The notes under the pieces are model-generated. The model saw nothing but the letters and a program-made list of their open reading frames with translations, was not told where the DNA came from and ran no database searches. Made by a program: the position numbers and the translations under genes. This document shows, piece after piece, positions 1 to 9,481 of a stretch of 64,000 nucleotides of DNA. Every line of letters begins with the position of its first letter. The first letter of the stretch is position 1. This DNA is from Devosia sp. YR412. Lineage in GTDB: Bacteria; Pseudomonadota; Alphaproteobacteria; Rhizobiales; Devosiaceae. The stretch spans positions 248,001 through 312,000 of the forward strand of contig NZ_FOFL01000002.1 in assembly GCF_900110945.1 (NCBI RefSeq), in the 5' to 3' direction.

Positions 1-5
1 CGCTC

Positions 6-431
6 CTACCCCGGAAACCGCTTGCCGATTTCTGCAATATAGGACCGCGCCAGTCGGCTGAAGCTCTCTGCGTCCAGCACAACTGCCTGCCCTAGTGCAA
101 TCCCGGTCAAGCTCTTGGCCGGATCATATTTGATCGTTTTATCACCCGTGAGCACGCCATCATGGCTCATGATGGCATCGCCGAGCATGCGGACTTCGTT
201 GAGCGGATTACCGTCCTTGCCCTCGGCGCCACGCATGCGGTGCATGAAGTGGTGGTCGAGCGCCAGCAGCGCAGTGGCGAAATAGCCTGGTGCAAAAGCC
301 GCCAGCGCCGCTTCGGCAGCCGGCTGCCCCTTGGTAGCATCCGCAAGCGCGGCATAGGCCACGATCTGCTCCTCCACCCTGGCGGCAGCGAGTTGGACAT
401 ACACTTCTGGATAGCTGGAGACGGCAAGCAT
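6..431 (-). CDS. Hypothetical protein, 141 aa
   Basis: I do not recognise the family. The start is the ATG at 431, which follows a clear GGAGG eight bases upstream; a longer in-frame extension would run into the neighbouring monooxygenase gene and was discarded. The protein is soluble, with no signal peptide or membrane segment, and looks mostly helical. It has an Ala-rich first half, a central DHHFMHRMRG stretch rich in His and Arg, and a conserved-looking NEVRMLGDAI segment. It lies 74 bases downstream of the ABM monooxygenase on the same strand, so the two may be co-transcribed. Nothing visible gives a catalytic role; the His cluster could bind metal, but that is a guess. Confidence 0.7.
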   Translation of the reverse strand: MLAVSSYPEVYVQLAAARVEEQIVAYAALADATKGQPAAEAALAAFAPGYFATALLALDHHFMHRMRGAEGKDGNPLNEVRMLGDAIMSHDGVLTGDKTIKYDPAKSLTGIALGQAVVLDAESFSRLARSYIAEIGKRFPG

Positions 432-505
432 GTTTCCCTCCTGCTCTGCGTTCTGAGCCATGTCGCGCCACCGCAGCTTGCTTCGACAATGGCTCCAGCT
501 TTTTT

Positions 506-796
506 CTAAAGCCCGACCCCGCCCAGCGGCTCCGTCTCGAACCTTTCGCCAAAGCCCGCGATGATCGGCCTTGCCTTGGCAATCATCGCCTGCACATGCG
601 GCAATAGCAGCGATGCCTGATGCTCGGCCTGGCTGTCCCACACCTCGGTGACCCAGATGCCAGTTTCGCTCGCCGGATCGCGCGCCACGGTATAGCTGCG
701 GCAGCCGGGCATGGGCGCATTGTTGTCGAGCAGAATTGCCAGCAACTCCTCGCGTTTACCCGGTGCTGCCAGCATTTTTCCGATCAGTCCGTACAT
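506..796 (-). CDS. Putative quinol monooxygenase (ABM domain)
   Basis: A 96-residue protein with the features of the antibiotic biosynthesis monooxygenase (ABM, dimeric ferredoxin-like) family: an N-terminal YGLIGKMLAAPGKREELLAI strand-helix, PGCRSYTVARDP in the middle, and the typical VTEVWDSQAEHQASLL segment. Family members are small cofactor-free dimers such as YgiN that oxidise quinols or similar aromatics, or are simple stress proteins. The start ATG follows a GAGGGAGG ribosome site. Full length for the family. It is divergent from prmA and upstream of the hypothetical gene ending at 6. The substrate cannot be told from sequence. Confidence 0.85.
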   Translation of the reverse strand: MYGLIGKMLAAPGKREELLAILLDNNAPMPGCRSYTVARDPASETGIWVTEVWDSQAEHQASLLLPHVQAMIAKARPIIAGFGERFETEPLGGVGL

Positions 797-899
797 TGTT
801 GCCTCCCTCGATTCTACCTCACCCGCCGCTGCGGGGATAAGTCAGATTGACCTCGGGCCGCTCTTGGCGCAACTAGGCGGCACACAAGGGAATTTCGCC

Positions 900-1772
900 A
901 TGGCCGTCGATCAAGTCACCTCCAGCCCACTCACCAAGGACCAGGCTTATGCCTTGGTCGATGCCGTCATGGAGCGGGACGATCTGGCGCTGACCGCTTC
1001 GGCGCATGAAAATGAAGAGACCGGCGAATGGTTCTTCGAGGCCGGCTGCGAGGAAGCGCCCGATCTGGCGCCCTTCGTCGGGCTGGCACGCCAAGCCCTT
1101 GGCATGGATGTGCAATTTTCGGTGCAGACCATTGATCCCGAGATCAACTGGGTCGCCAAATCGCTGGAAGGTCTCGCTCCGGTGGTGGCCGGCGGCTTCT
1201 ATGTCTATGGCAGCCACGAAACCGCCCCGGTGCCAGGCGGCATGACGGCGATGAAAATTGATGCGGCCCAGGCCTTTGGCACCGGCCACCACGAGACCAC
1301 CACCGGTTGCCTCGAAGCCATCAACATCATCCTCAAGCGCAAGAATCCGCGCCATATGATCGATGTCGGCACCGGCACCGGCGTCTTGGCCATTGCCCTG
1401 GCCAAGCGCACCAACAAGACCGTCATCGCCAGCGATATCGACCCAATTTCGGTGACGACCACAGTCGACAATGCCACCCAGAATGGCGTCGGCAAGCAGA
1501 TCATCGCGCTTGAGGCGACCGGGGTAAACCACCCGGCCATCAAGCAAAATGCGCCCTATGACCTGATCGTCGCCAATATCTTGGCGGGTCCGCTGATGGC
1601 GCTGGCGCCGTCGATCGGCCACATCGCCCAGAAGGGCGCCACAGTGATCCTGTCGGGCATTTTGCAGCATCAGGCCCGCGGCGTGATCAATGCCTATGCA
1701 CGGCAAGGCATGGTGCTAAACCAGAAATTGCAGCGCAAGGACTGGACCACCCTGATCCTCGAAATGCCGTAA
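900..1772 (+). CDS. prmA: Ribosomal protein L11 methyltransferase
   Basis: PrmA trimethylates lysines and the N-terminus of ribosomal protein L11 using S-adenosylmethionine in the cytoplasm. The 290-residue product has the family's N-terminal substrate-recognition region (to about residue 100), the AFGTGHHETT motif at 125-134, the SAM-binding DVGTGTG loop at 155-161, and ASDIDP and VANIL further on, all diagnostic of PrmA. The start is the ATG at 900 behind AAGGGAA; the open frame continues upstream without a ribosome site, overlapping the divergent monooxygenase. It stands alone, followed by a palindromic intergenic element. Length is normal for alphaproteobacterial PrmA. Confidence 0.95.
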   Translation: MAVDQVTSSPLTKDQAYALVDAVMERDDLALTASAHENEETGEWFFEAGCEEAPDLAPFVGLARQALGMDVQFSVQTIDPEINWVAKSLEGLAPVVAGGFYVYGSHETAPVPGGMTAMKIDAAQAFGTGHHETTTGCLEAINIILKRKNPRHMIDVGTGTGVLAIALAKRTNKTVIASDIDPISVTTTVDNATQNGVGKQIIALEATGVNHPAIKQNAPYDLIVANILAGPLMALAPSIGHIAQKGATVILSGILQHQARGVINAYARQGMVLNQKLQRKDWTTLILEMP

Positions 1773-1865
1773 CGCGAGGCGGTAATTCGTTAGCAGACTG
1801 TTAGCATTGACACGCGCGATGTGTGAATCGCGTGAGGGGCGTTTCGGGCATCGTCTGCCACCACG

Positions 1866-1952
1866 CGTCACCCTCGGCCTTGAGCCGAGGGCACTGTACT
1901 TCTCTCTACGTTTCGTAAGCGAAGAGCCCTCGGGTCACGCCCGAGGGTGACG
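1866..1952. repeat. Palindromic intergenic element 1
   Basis: The outer arms CGTCACCCTCGG and CCGAGGGTGACG are perfect inverted complements, and each arm also folds on itself (CCCTCGG..CCGAGGG). It sits in the 347-base gap 1773-2119 between the convergent prmA and the small ORF at 2120. The rest of that gap holds a terminator at 2061 and nothing else recognisable. REP-like, or a bidirectional terminator. Confidence 0.7.
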
Positions 1953-2060
1953 GCCGGAGTTTGTGGAAGCGTCGTGCCATTCGGGCCTAGCCCTCATGGC
2001 CCTCTCACATCAAATCGCTCCACCGGAGCGATTTGCCCTTCGGGACGGTTCGAAGAAAGC

Positions 2061-2087
2061 AAAATCCCCGAAGCATGCTCCGGGGAT
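2061..2087 (-). terminator. Rho-independent terminator of the small ORF
   Basis: Read on the minus strand: an ATCCCCG..CGGGGAT stem with an inner AGC/GCT extension, followed by TTTTGCTTTC. It lies 33 bases beyond the stop of the 43-residue ORF and supports that ORF being transcribed. Confidence 0.75.
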
Positions 2088-2119
2088 CGTCAGATCGTCA
2101 GCAGTAAACTGCAGCGGCC

Positions 2120-2251
2120 TTACGGGCGCTTGGTGAATGCGCCGATCAGCTGGTGCTGCATGCGATAGCTGACCTGGCGGCTCGATTCACGGCCACGGGC
2201 GTCGATGACGGATCCCAGGGCCTTGCGGAAATCGTTCTTGCTCTCGGTCAT
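2120..2251 (-). CDS. Small basic protein, 43 aa (paralogue of next ORF)
   Basis: A very short reading frame beginning MTESKNDFRKALGSVIDARG and ending TKRP. The ATG at 2251 has GGAG six bases upstream; a second in-frame ATG at 2263 would add four residues. The product is basic, with a likely amphipathic helix. Its layout (N-D/F-F..KAL..+..R..E..R.V....G...KR) matches that of the 44-residue ORF at 2372-2506, so the two look like tandem duplicates. A good rho-independent terminator follows its stop codon. Function is unknown; short basic proteins of this kind in Hyphomicrobiales are often stress-induced or RNA-associated, which is only analogy. Confidence 0.65.
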   Translation of the reverse strand: MTESKNDFRKALGSVIDARGRESSRQVSYRMQHQLIGAFTKRP

Positions 2252-2371
2252 TTCAGTCTCCATGCACTTAAGCCACGGTCTGTTGCCGTCGCTGCAATCT
2301 AGATAGTCTCATATTGGGACTTTCGTTAGAGCTGATTGGTCAGATCAGCCCTGCAAGACTCGCAGGCCCCG

Positions 2372-2506
2372 TTACCGCTTCGTTAATTTGCCGTTCAGCT
2401 TGCCATAGTCGCGCTCGAAGCGGGCGACATAGCGCTGCGCCTCGCGGGCGCGGCCGGCCATCAGCGCATCAAGCGCCTTGGCGAAGAAATTCCTGTCCGA
2501 TGCCAT
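2372..2506 (-). CDS. Small basic protein, 44 aa (paralogue of previous ORF)
   Basis: The frame starts MASDRNFFAKALDALMAGRA and ends LNGKLTKR. The ATG at 2506 is preceded by GGAG with seven bases of spacing, better than any start in the longer open frame, which would run antisense through the aminopeptidase gene. It is about 36% Lys/Arg/Asp/Glu, with one predicted amphipathic helix. It resembles the ORF at 2120-2251 in size, spacing of NF/KAL/R-E-R residues and the KR ending. About 120 bases separate the pair. It is divergent from the aminopeptidase gene starting at 2619. Function unknown. Confidence 0.65.
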   Translation of the reverse strand: MASDRNFFAKALDALMAGRAREAQRYVARFERDYGKLNGKLTKR

Positions 2507-2618
2507 CTTCGTTCTCCTATCCTGTGCCACTAAGTTAGGACGCGGGCGTGGATTTGCCATGCCCGGCGCCGACACCACAGCCATGACCGGGGCGCAGCCC
2601 GGCACAAGGATATTGCCC

Positions 2619-4442
2619 ATGACCGCCCAGAGCTTTCCGCCCACCGTGTTCCAGAGCTTTGAGGAAAAGGCCGAAAAGTGCAATGTCGCGCCGCGTCTCG
2701 CCGCCCTGCGCGGGGCGATGACGAAAACGGGCGTGGATGGGTTTCTGATCCCCCGCGCCGATGCCCATCGCGGCGAATCGGTGCCGGCCAGCGAGGCGCG
2801 GCTGGCCTGGGTCACCGGCTTTACCGGCTCGGCAGGCCTGGCGCTGGTCGGCAAGGACAAGGCGGGCCTCTTCATCGACAGCCGCTATACGCTGCAGGCG
2901 CCGGCCCAGACCGATACCGACCTGATTACCGTGATCCAGACCGATCGGGGTGGGCTCAATGACGAGGCCAAGGCGCTGATTCCCGAGGGCGGCAAGATTG
3001 CCTATGACTCGTGGCTGCATACGCCGGGCGAAGTGCGGGAGACGGCCAAGCTGTTCGACGGCCATGCCACGCTGGTGTCGAGCGACAATCTCGTCGACAG
3101 CATCTGGTCCGACCGTCCTGCTGCGCCGGTCTCCGCCATCGAGTTCCTCGGGCACAACCGCGCCGGCCAGACCGCGGGTGACAAGATTGCCGAAATCCAG
3201 GCATCGCTGGCCTCCAATCATGCCGATGCCGCCGTGCTAACCCTGCCCGAGTCAATCTGCTGGCTGTTCAACATGCGCGGCCGCGATGTGCCCAATACGC
3301 CCTTTGTGCTGGGCTTTGCGGTGGTGCCGCAGGCAGGCCAGCCGACGCTCTATCTCGATGCGGCAAAGATCACCGATGAGTTGCGGCAATCGCTGTCCGG
3401 CATTGCCGGGGTGGAGAGCAGCGCGGATCTGGGTGCTGCGCTGAAAGCGCTGGGCGAAAGTGGCAAGGCGGTACTGATCGATCCGGCCTCGGCGCCGGAC
3501 GCTGTTGCCGTCGCGCTGAAGGACGCCGGTGCAAAATTGATCGAGAAGCGCGATCCGGTGATCCTGCCCAAGTCGCGGAAGAATCCGGCCGAACTGGCCG
3601 GCATGCATGAGGCGCATACGCTGGACGGCGTGGCGCTGGCGAAGTTCCTGGCCTGGTTCTATGACGAGGCGCCCAAGGGCACGCTGACCGAGATCGGCAT
3701 TGTAACGGCGCTGGAAGCCTTCCGCCGCGAAGAGGAAAGCTGCGTTGACGCCAGCTTCGACACCATTTCCGGCTCCGGCCCCAATGGAGCAATTGTGCAT
3801 TACCGGGTCAGCGACAAGACCGACCGCCGGCTCAATGCCGGCGAGATCATGCTGGTCGATTCCGGCGCGCAATATCTGAGCGGCACCACCGACATCACCC
3901 GCACGCTCTCGACCGGCAAGCCGAGCGACGAGCAGCGCGACCGCTATACCCGCGTGCTCAAGGGCATGATTGCCATTTCCATGGCCCGCTTCCCCAAGGG
4001 GACATCCGGCGCCCAGCTCGACGTTTTGGCGCGGCAGTTCCTCTGGCACGATGGCGTTACCTATAGCCACGGCACTGGCCACGGCGTCGGCGCCTATCTC
4101 GGCGTGCATGAAGGCCCGGTCGGCATATCGCCGCGCGCCGTGCTGCCGCTGGAATTGGGCAATGTGATCTCCAACGAGCCCGGCTATTACAAGACCGGCG
4201 AATATGGCATCCGCATCGAAAACCTGATCACCGTGGTCGAGAGCGAGGGCTTTCCGGGGTTTTTGGAATTCCAGACCCTGACCCTGGCGCCGATCGACAC
4301 GCGATTGATCCGCAAGTCGCTGCTCAGCGAGGCAGAGCGGGCCTGGCTGGATGACTATCACCAGATGGTCTGGCAGGCGATCGGACCGAAGGTGAAGGGG
4401 AAGGTGCGGGATTGGCTGAAGGAGGCGACGGTGGCGCTGTAG
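2619..4442 (+). CDS. Xaa-Pro aminopeptidase (M24B)
   Basis: A 607-residue aminopeptidase P of the long (creatinase-N, creatinase-N2, M24) type, like the eukaryotic cytosolic enzyme. It removes N-terminal residues ahead of proline. The five metal ligands of M24 peptidases are visible: D414 in LVDSGAQ, D425 in GTTDITRT, H488 in HGTGHGVG, E520 in SNEPGYY and E534 in GIRIENL, so it should be an active dinuclear metalloenzyme. The start is the ATG at 2619 with AAGGA upstream; the open frame extends a further 47 codons upstream but overlaps the divergent small-ORF promoter region and has no good site. No signal peptide. It ends 22 bases before a large palindromic element. Confidence 0.93.
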   Translation: MTAQSFPPTVFQSFEEKAEKCNVAPRLAALRGAMTKTGVDGFLIPRADAHRGESVPASEARLAWVTGFTGSAGLALVGKDKAGLFIDSRYTLQAPAQTDTDLITVIQTDRGGLNDEAKALIPEGGKIAYDSWLHTPGEVRETAKLFDGHATLVSSDNLVDSIWSDRPAAPVSAIEFLGHNRAGQTAGDKIAEIQASLASNHADAAVLTLPESICWLFNMRGRDVPNTPFVLGFAVVPQAGQPTLYLDAAKITDELRQSLSGIAGVESSADLGAALKALGESGKAVLIDPASAPDAVAVALKDAGAKLIEKRDPVILPKSRKNPAELAGMHEAHTLDGVALAKFLAWFYDEAPKGTLTEIGIVTALEAFRREEESCVDASFDTISGSGPNGAIVHYRVSDKTDRRLNAGEIMLVDSGAQYLSGTTDITRTLSTGKPSDEQRDRYTRVLKGMIAISMARFPKGTSGAQLDVLARQFLWHDGVTYSHGTGHGVGAYLGVHEGPVGISPRAVLPLELGNVISNEPGYYKTGEYGIRIENLITVVESEGFPGFLEFQTLTLAPIDTRLIRKSLLSEAERAWLDDYHQMVWQAIGPKVKGKVRDWLKEATVAL

Positions 4443-4464
4443 CGGCTGGAAGAGTCACTGTCGG

Positions 4465-4583
4465 ATACCCCCACCTAACCTCCCCCTGATAGGGGGAGGA
4501 ACAGATCCAGTTTTAGGCACTATGTGTGACTACCCACCGGCCGGATTCCTCCCCCTTTTCAGGGGGAGGCTAGGTGGGGGTAT
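4465..4583. repeat. Palindromic intergenic element 2
   Basis: About 119 bases with near-complementary arms: ATACCCCCACCTAACC..GGGGGAGGA on the left and TCCTCCCCC..GGCTAGGTGGGGGTAT on the right, each arm carrying its own CCCCCT/AGGGGG hairpin. It lies between convergent genes and can act as a bidirectional terminator. The compositional style matches the element at 52644. Confidence 0.8.
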
Positions 4584-4594
4584 TCTTGCTTCTC

Positions 4595-5089
4595 TCAAAA
4601 TCCAAGCGGATCATAGGTCAGCGCCCAGCTGAGCAGCCAGTGCTCCTCATTGCCCATCGAGGACACGTCATCGACCTTCCAGCCGTCGTCCTGCTTGATC
4701 ATGGCAATGCTCAGAAGCCGTGGCTGGTCGAAATTGTGGTAACTGACGGTGACCAGGGCCCGATCGCCGATCACCGCCGGTTCGCCGATGGCGACGTCGA
4801 ACAGCAGGGCGTTGAGGTCGGGTAGGAAGGGATTGAACACCGCGTTGAGCGTGAATTCCGACCCGCTCATCGCCGCGTCGCTGGCGAAGACCTTGTTTTC
4901 GATCGCCTGATCGAAAATGCCTTTCAGCCGCGTCGAATAGTAGAGCGACGGATCGGCGACCGTGCGGCCGAGGTGGTAGTCGTCATAGATGGCACTGACC
5001 AGCGCCTTGGGGTCGTCATAGGTCTCGGCCGCTTGCACGGCCGGCACCAGCATCAGCAGCGCCGTGGCCACCACCAGACTCAATCGCAT
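4595..5089 (-). CDS. Secreted DUF3828-like protein, 164 aa
   Basis: The N-terminus MRLSLVVATALLMLVPAVQAAE is a clean Sec signal peptide with an AQA-like cleavage site near residue 20, so the protein is periplasmic. The mature part resembles small NTF2-like or DUF3828 domains: a helical start (DPKALVSAIYDDYHLGR), then strands ending in ALVTVSYHNFDQPRLLSIAMIK and DDGWKVDDV. It shares that pattern, especially V(S/T)(Y/F)xNFxxPR and DGWK(V/I)DDV, with the protein encoded at 5194-5667, so the two are paralogues. The start has GAGGGC upstream. Ligand or role unknown. Confidence 0.8.
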   Translation of the reverse strand: MRLSLVVATALLMLVPAVQAAETYDDPKALVSAIYDDYHLGRTVADPSLYYSTRLKGIFDQAIENKVFASDAAMSGSEFTLNAVFNPFLPDLNALLFDVAIGEPAVIGDRALVTVSYHNFDQPRLLSIAMIKQDDGWKVDDVSSMGNEEHWLLSWALTYDPLGF

Positions 5090-5193
5090 TTCTTTTGCCC
5101 TCGCATTCCTGATGAATGGCTAGCGAGGGCACGCGGCGCGATCGTGATCGGGTGATGGCGGATTTGCGGCGGGCAGATGAAGAGTTGGACAGG

Positions 5194-5667
5194 TTATTCC
5201 GGCGTCATGGCGCCTTCCGCCTCGGCAAAGATGTCGCTCAGGCGGTAGGGATTGTCCGGATTGTTGGAGACAACGTCGTCGATCTTCCAGCCGCCGTCTT
5301 CGCGGACCAGTTCGAACATCAGGCTGCGCGGCTCGCCAAAATTGTTGAAGGTAACATCGGCCGAAGCATAGTCACCGGCAATGCCGGCGGCGCCGATTTC
5401 GAAATCGGTGATCTCGTAATCCTGCCCATCGACATAGGGATCAAAGCTCAGCGCACCCATTTCGCCCTCGGGGGTGATTTCGGCATCGCGATCATAGAGC
5501 GCCTGCAGCTCGGCCGAGCGGAACTGGGTCTCGTCTTCCGGAAACTCGCCGCCAAAATAGGGGGCATAAAAGGCCTCCAGCAATTCATAGGGCTCGGCAT
5601 AGGGCTGGGCAAAAGACGGTGCGGCGAACGCAAGGAACAGGCCGGCAGCAAGGGGAGCGAGGCGCAT
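5194..5667 (-). CDS. Secreted DUF3828-like protein, 157 aa
   Basis: Paralogue of the protein at 4595-5089, with signal peptide MRLAPLAAGLFLAFAAPSFAQ. The ATG at 5667 has GGAGA five bases upstream; an in-frame ATG at 5679 is possible but has no ribosome site. The mature protein is acidic. It keeps the DVTFNNFGEPRSLMFELV and DGGWKIDDVVS stretches that mark the shared fold, preceded by a YELLEAFYAPYF helix. It follows the 426-residue secreted protein gene closely (18 bases between that stop and this start), so the two are probably one transcript with ligA upstream. Likely periplasmic; molecular role unknown. Confidence 0.8.
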   Translation of the reverse strand: MRLAPLAAGLFLAFAAPSFAQPYAEPYELLEAFYAPYFGGEFPEDETQFRSAELQALYDRDAEITPEGEMGALSFDPYVDGQDYEITDFEIGAAGIAGDYASADVTFNNFGEPRSLMFELVREDGGWKIDDVVSNNPDNPYRLSDIFAEAEGAMTPE

Positions 5668-5685
5668 GAGGGTCTCCATGAGACG

Positions 5686-6966
5686 CTAGTTGAACCAGAA
5701 GGCGTAGTTGAGCCAGTCGGCCCCGAAGGCCTCATTGGCTGCGGCAAAACTCTGGGCATCGGCGATCGGCCCGGGCTTGATATAGGGCAGCGCAGCTGAA
5801 CCGGAGATGAGCAGGACGAGATCGGTCTCGGTGGCGGTTTCGAAATAGGCTTTGAGGTCAAAACCCTGGGCAAAGCGCCAATGCGGCACCAGCAGTTCGC
5901 CCTCGAAGATCTCGTCGAGCGTATCGAGCGTCGCAATCCAGGCGTCGACCGTCTCCTGCGTCACCGTCATGCCGGGGATGATGGAGGTCTGGCTCGGTGA
6001 TGGCAGCAATTCACGGTCGTCGTCGGTTTCGGCCATGATCGCCTGCCAGTTCTGGCGCGACAGGGCGGTGACGGCCTTGAGGCGGATCAGGACACTAGCC
6101 AGGCGCTGCGTATCGACGACGGGGAAACGCAGGGTGTGAATGCCGGCGATCAGATCGGCAATGCCGCTATCGCTTTCGGCATCGAGAAACAGCATGCCGC
6201 CTGGGGTGGCTGCCTGCATCGGCAATCCCGAGCGGGGGAAGATGCGATGCATATAGGCGGCATAAAAGTCCGAAAAATCATGCGCCAGGATGAGATCGAA
6301 CGGGGTCGCCGCGACGGTGAGATAGCCCGCCAGCCAATAGGCATCGGCGCGATCGAAACCCACGGTGGTATCGGGCGCCTGCGGCTGGCCCTTGGTTTTG
6401 CCGGTGGATGGAGCAAGCTCATCGAAGGACATGCCCATCATGTCATCGCCGCTGTCCAGCAGGATAGCGAGGGTCTCGTCGGCCTCCGCCATACCATCGC
6501 CGTTGAGATCGATCCGTACCTTGAGCGGGTCGATGCTGATGACATAGTCGCCCGCAGCGGCGGCCAATTCGAATTTGGCCTTGGCGGCATCGGCATCGGT
6601 GACGAAGTCATCCAGCACCTGACGCAGGGCCTCATAGGTCAGCGGCTTGGGGTTTGGATTGGCGGGCACCGGGTCTTCTTCCATGCCGAGGCCGAAGAAC
6701 AGCGCCGCGGCGCTATTGCCGGGCAGCGTGGCGCCATGGCGATAGAGATCCTGCGCCAGGCCTTCATAGGCCAGCACCAGGCCCAGCATGCCCTCGGCAA
6801 AGCAGGCTTCCGTGTCGCCAGCCGCACAGCCCAGCGACGCGGCCTCGACGCCATCCGCGGCGGTGCCAGCATAGAGATGGGCCACCAGTGCATCGCCCGC
6901 CTCGCCGGCAAAGGCGATGCCGGGCAGCATCGCAGCCACCATCAATCCTCCGAGCAGCTGCTTCAT
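5686..6966 (-). CDS. Secreted hypothetical protein, 426 aa
   Basis: The signal peptide MKQLLGGLMVAAMLPGIAFAGE targets this protein to the periplasm. Two cysteines lie in the first 60 residues of the precursor (LGCAAGDTEACFAEG), possibly a disulfide. The region near residues 146-166 reads PLKVRIDLNGDGMAEADETL, a D-x-N-x-D-x-x-x-x-x-D/E loop typical of dockerin or EF-hand-like calcium sites. No catalytic motif is recognisable. The ribosome site AGGGAG precedes the ATG. It is transcribed immediately downstream of ligA (12 bases) and upstream of the DUF3828-like gene. I know it only as a conserved hypothetical of Hyphomicrobiales; calcium binding is inferred. Confidence 0.8.
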   Translation of the reverse strand: MKQLLGGLMVAAMLPGIAFAGEAGDALVAHLYAGTAADGVEAASLGCAAGDTEACFAEGMLGLVLAYEGLAQDLYRHGATLPGNSAAALFFGLGMEEDPVPANPNPKPLTYEALRQVLDDFVTDADAAKAKFELAAAAGDYVISIDPLKVRIDLNGDGMAEADETLAILLDSGDDMMGMSFDELAPSTGKTKGQPQAPDTTVGFDRADAYWLAGYLTVAATPFDLILAHDFSDFYAAYMHRIFPRSGLPMQAATPGGMLFLDAESDSGIADLIAGIHTLRFPVVDTQRLASVLIRLKAVTALSRQNWQAIMAETDDDRELLPSPSQTSIIPGMTVTQETVDAWIATLDTLDEIFEGELLVPHWRFAQGFDLKAYFETATETDLVLLISGSAALPYIKPGPIADAQSFAAANEAFGADWLNYAFWFN

Positions 6967-6978
6967 GCGGTCTCCCTG

Positions 6979-9204
<2,226 letters not shown>

Positions 9205-9397
9205 TCAATTCTGCTTAGCATAACTACCCCAAGGGGCAGCCCGGCTGAAGCCCCAATGCCCCCTTCCCACATAACGCTCTGGCAGTTTGCCCCCCGAACC
9301 AACCAATTAACTTCGGAACAAGAAGCAAAGTATAAATATGGGCTGATGAGAGAAAGGCACCTATTTTTGGTTCTAAAGTGACAGAAATCTCCAAATA

Positions 9398-9412
9398 TTA
9401 ACTATTCATTAA
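9398..9412 (+). promoter_or_regulatory. CtrA-type box upstream of the autotransporter
   Basis: A perfect TTAA-N7-TTAA sequence (N7 = CTATTCA), the alphaproteobacterial CtrA consensus, 70 bases before the autotransporter start. The surrounding 9300-9430 stretch is markedly AT-rich for this genome, so chance matches are likelier here; otherwise the 9196-9481 gap shows no gene. Confidence 0.5.
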
Positions 9413-9481
9413 TAATTTAGACAAACGCGGTTGGATTGTGCAATGATGACTAGTCAGCGTCGGCTGGCTGTCAGGAAATAT

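Noticed and set aside
1785..1810. TTAG-N7-TTAG resembling a CtrA site after prmA
   Set aside because: Two mismatches to consensus and no gene start nearby.
2478..2618. 47-codon upstream extension of the aminopeptidase
   Set aside because: It overlaps the start of the small ORF on the other strand and lacks a ribosome site; the ATG at 2619 has AAGGA.
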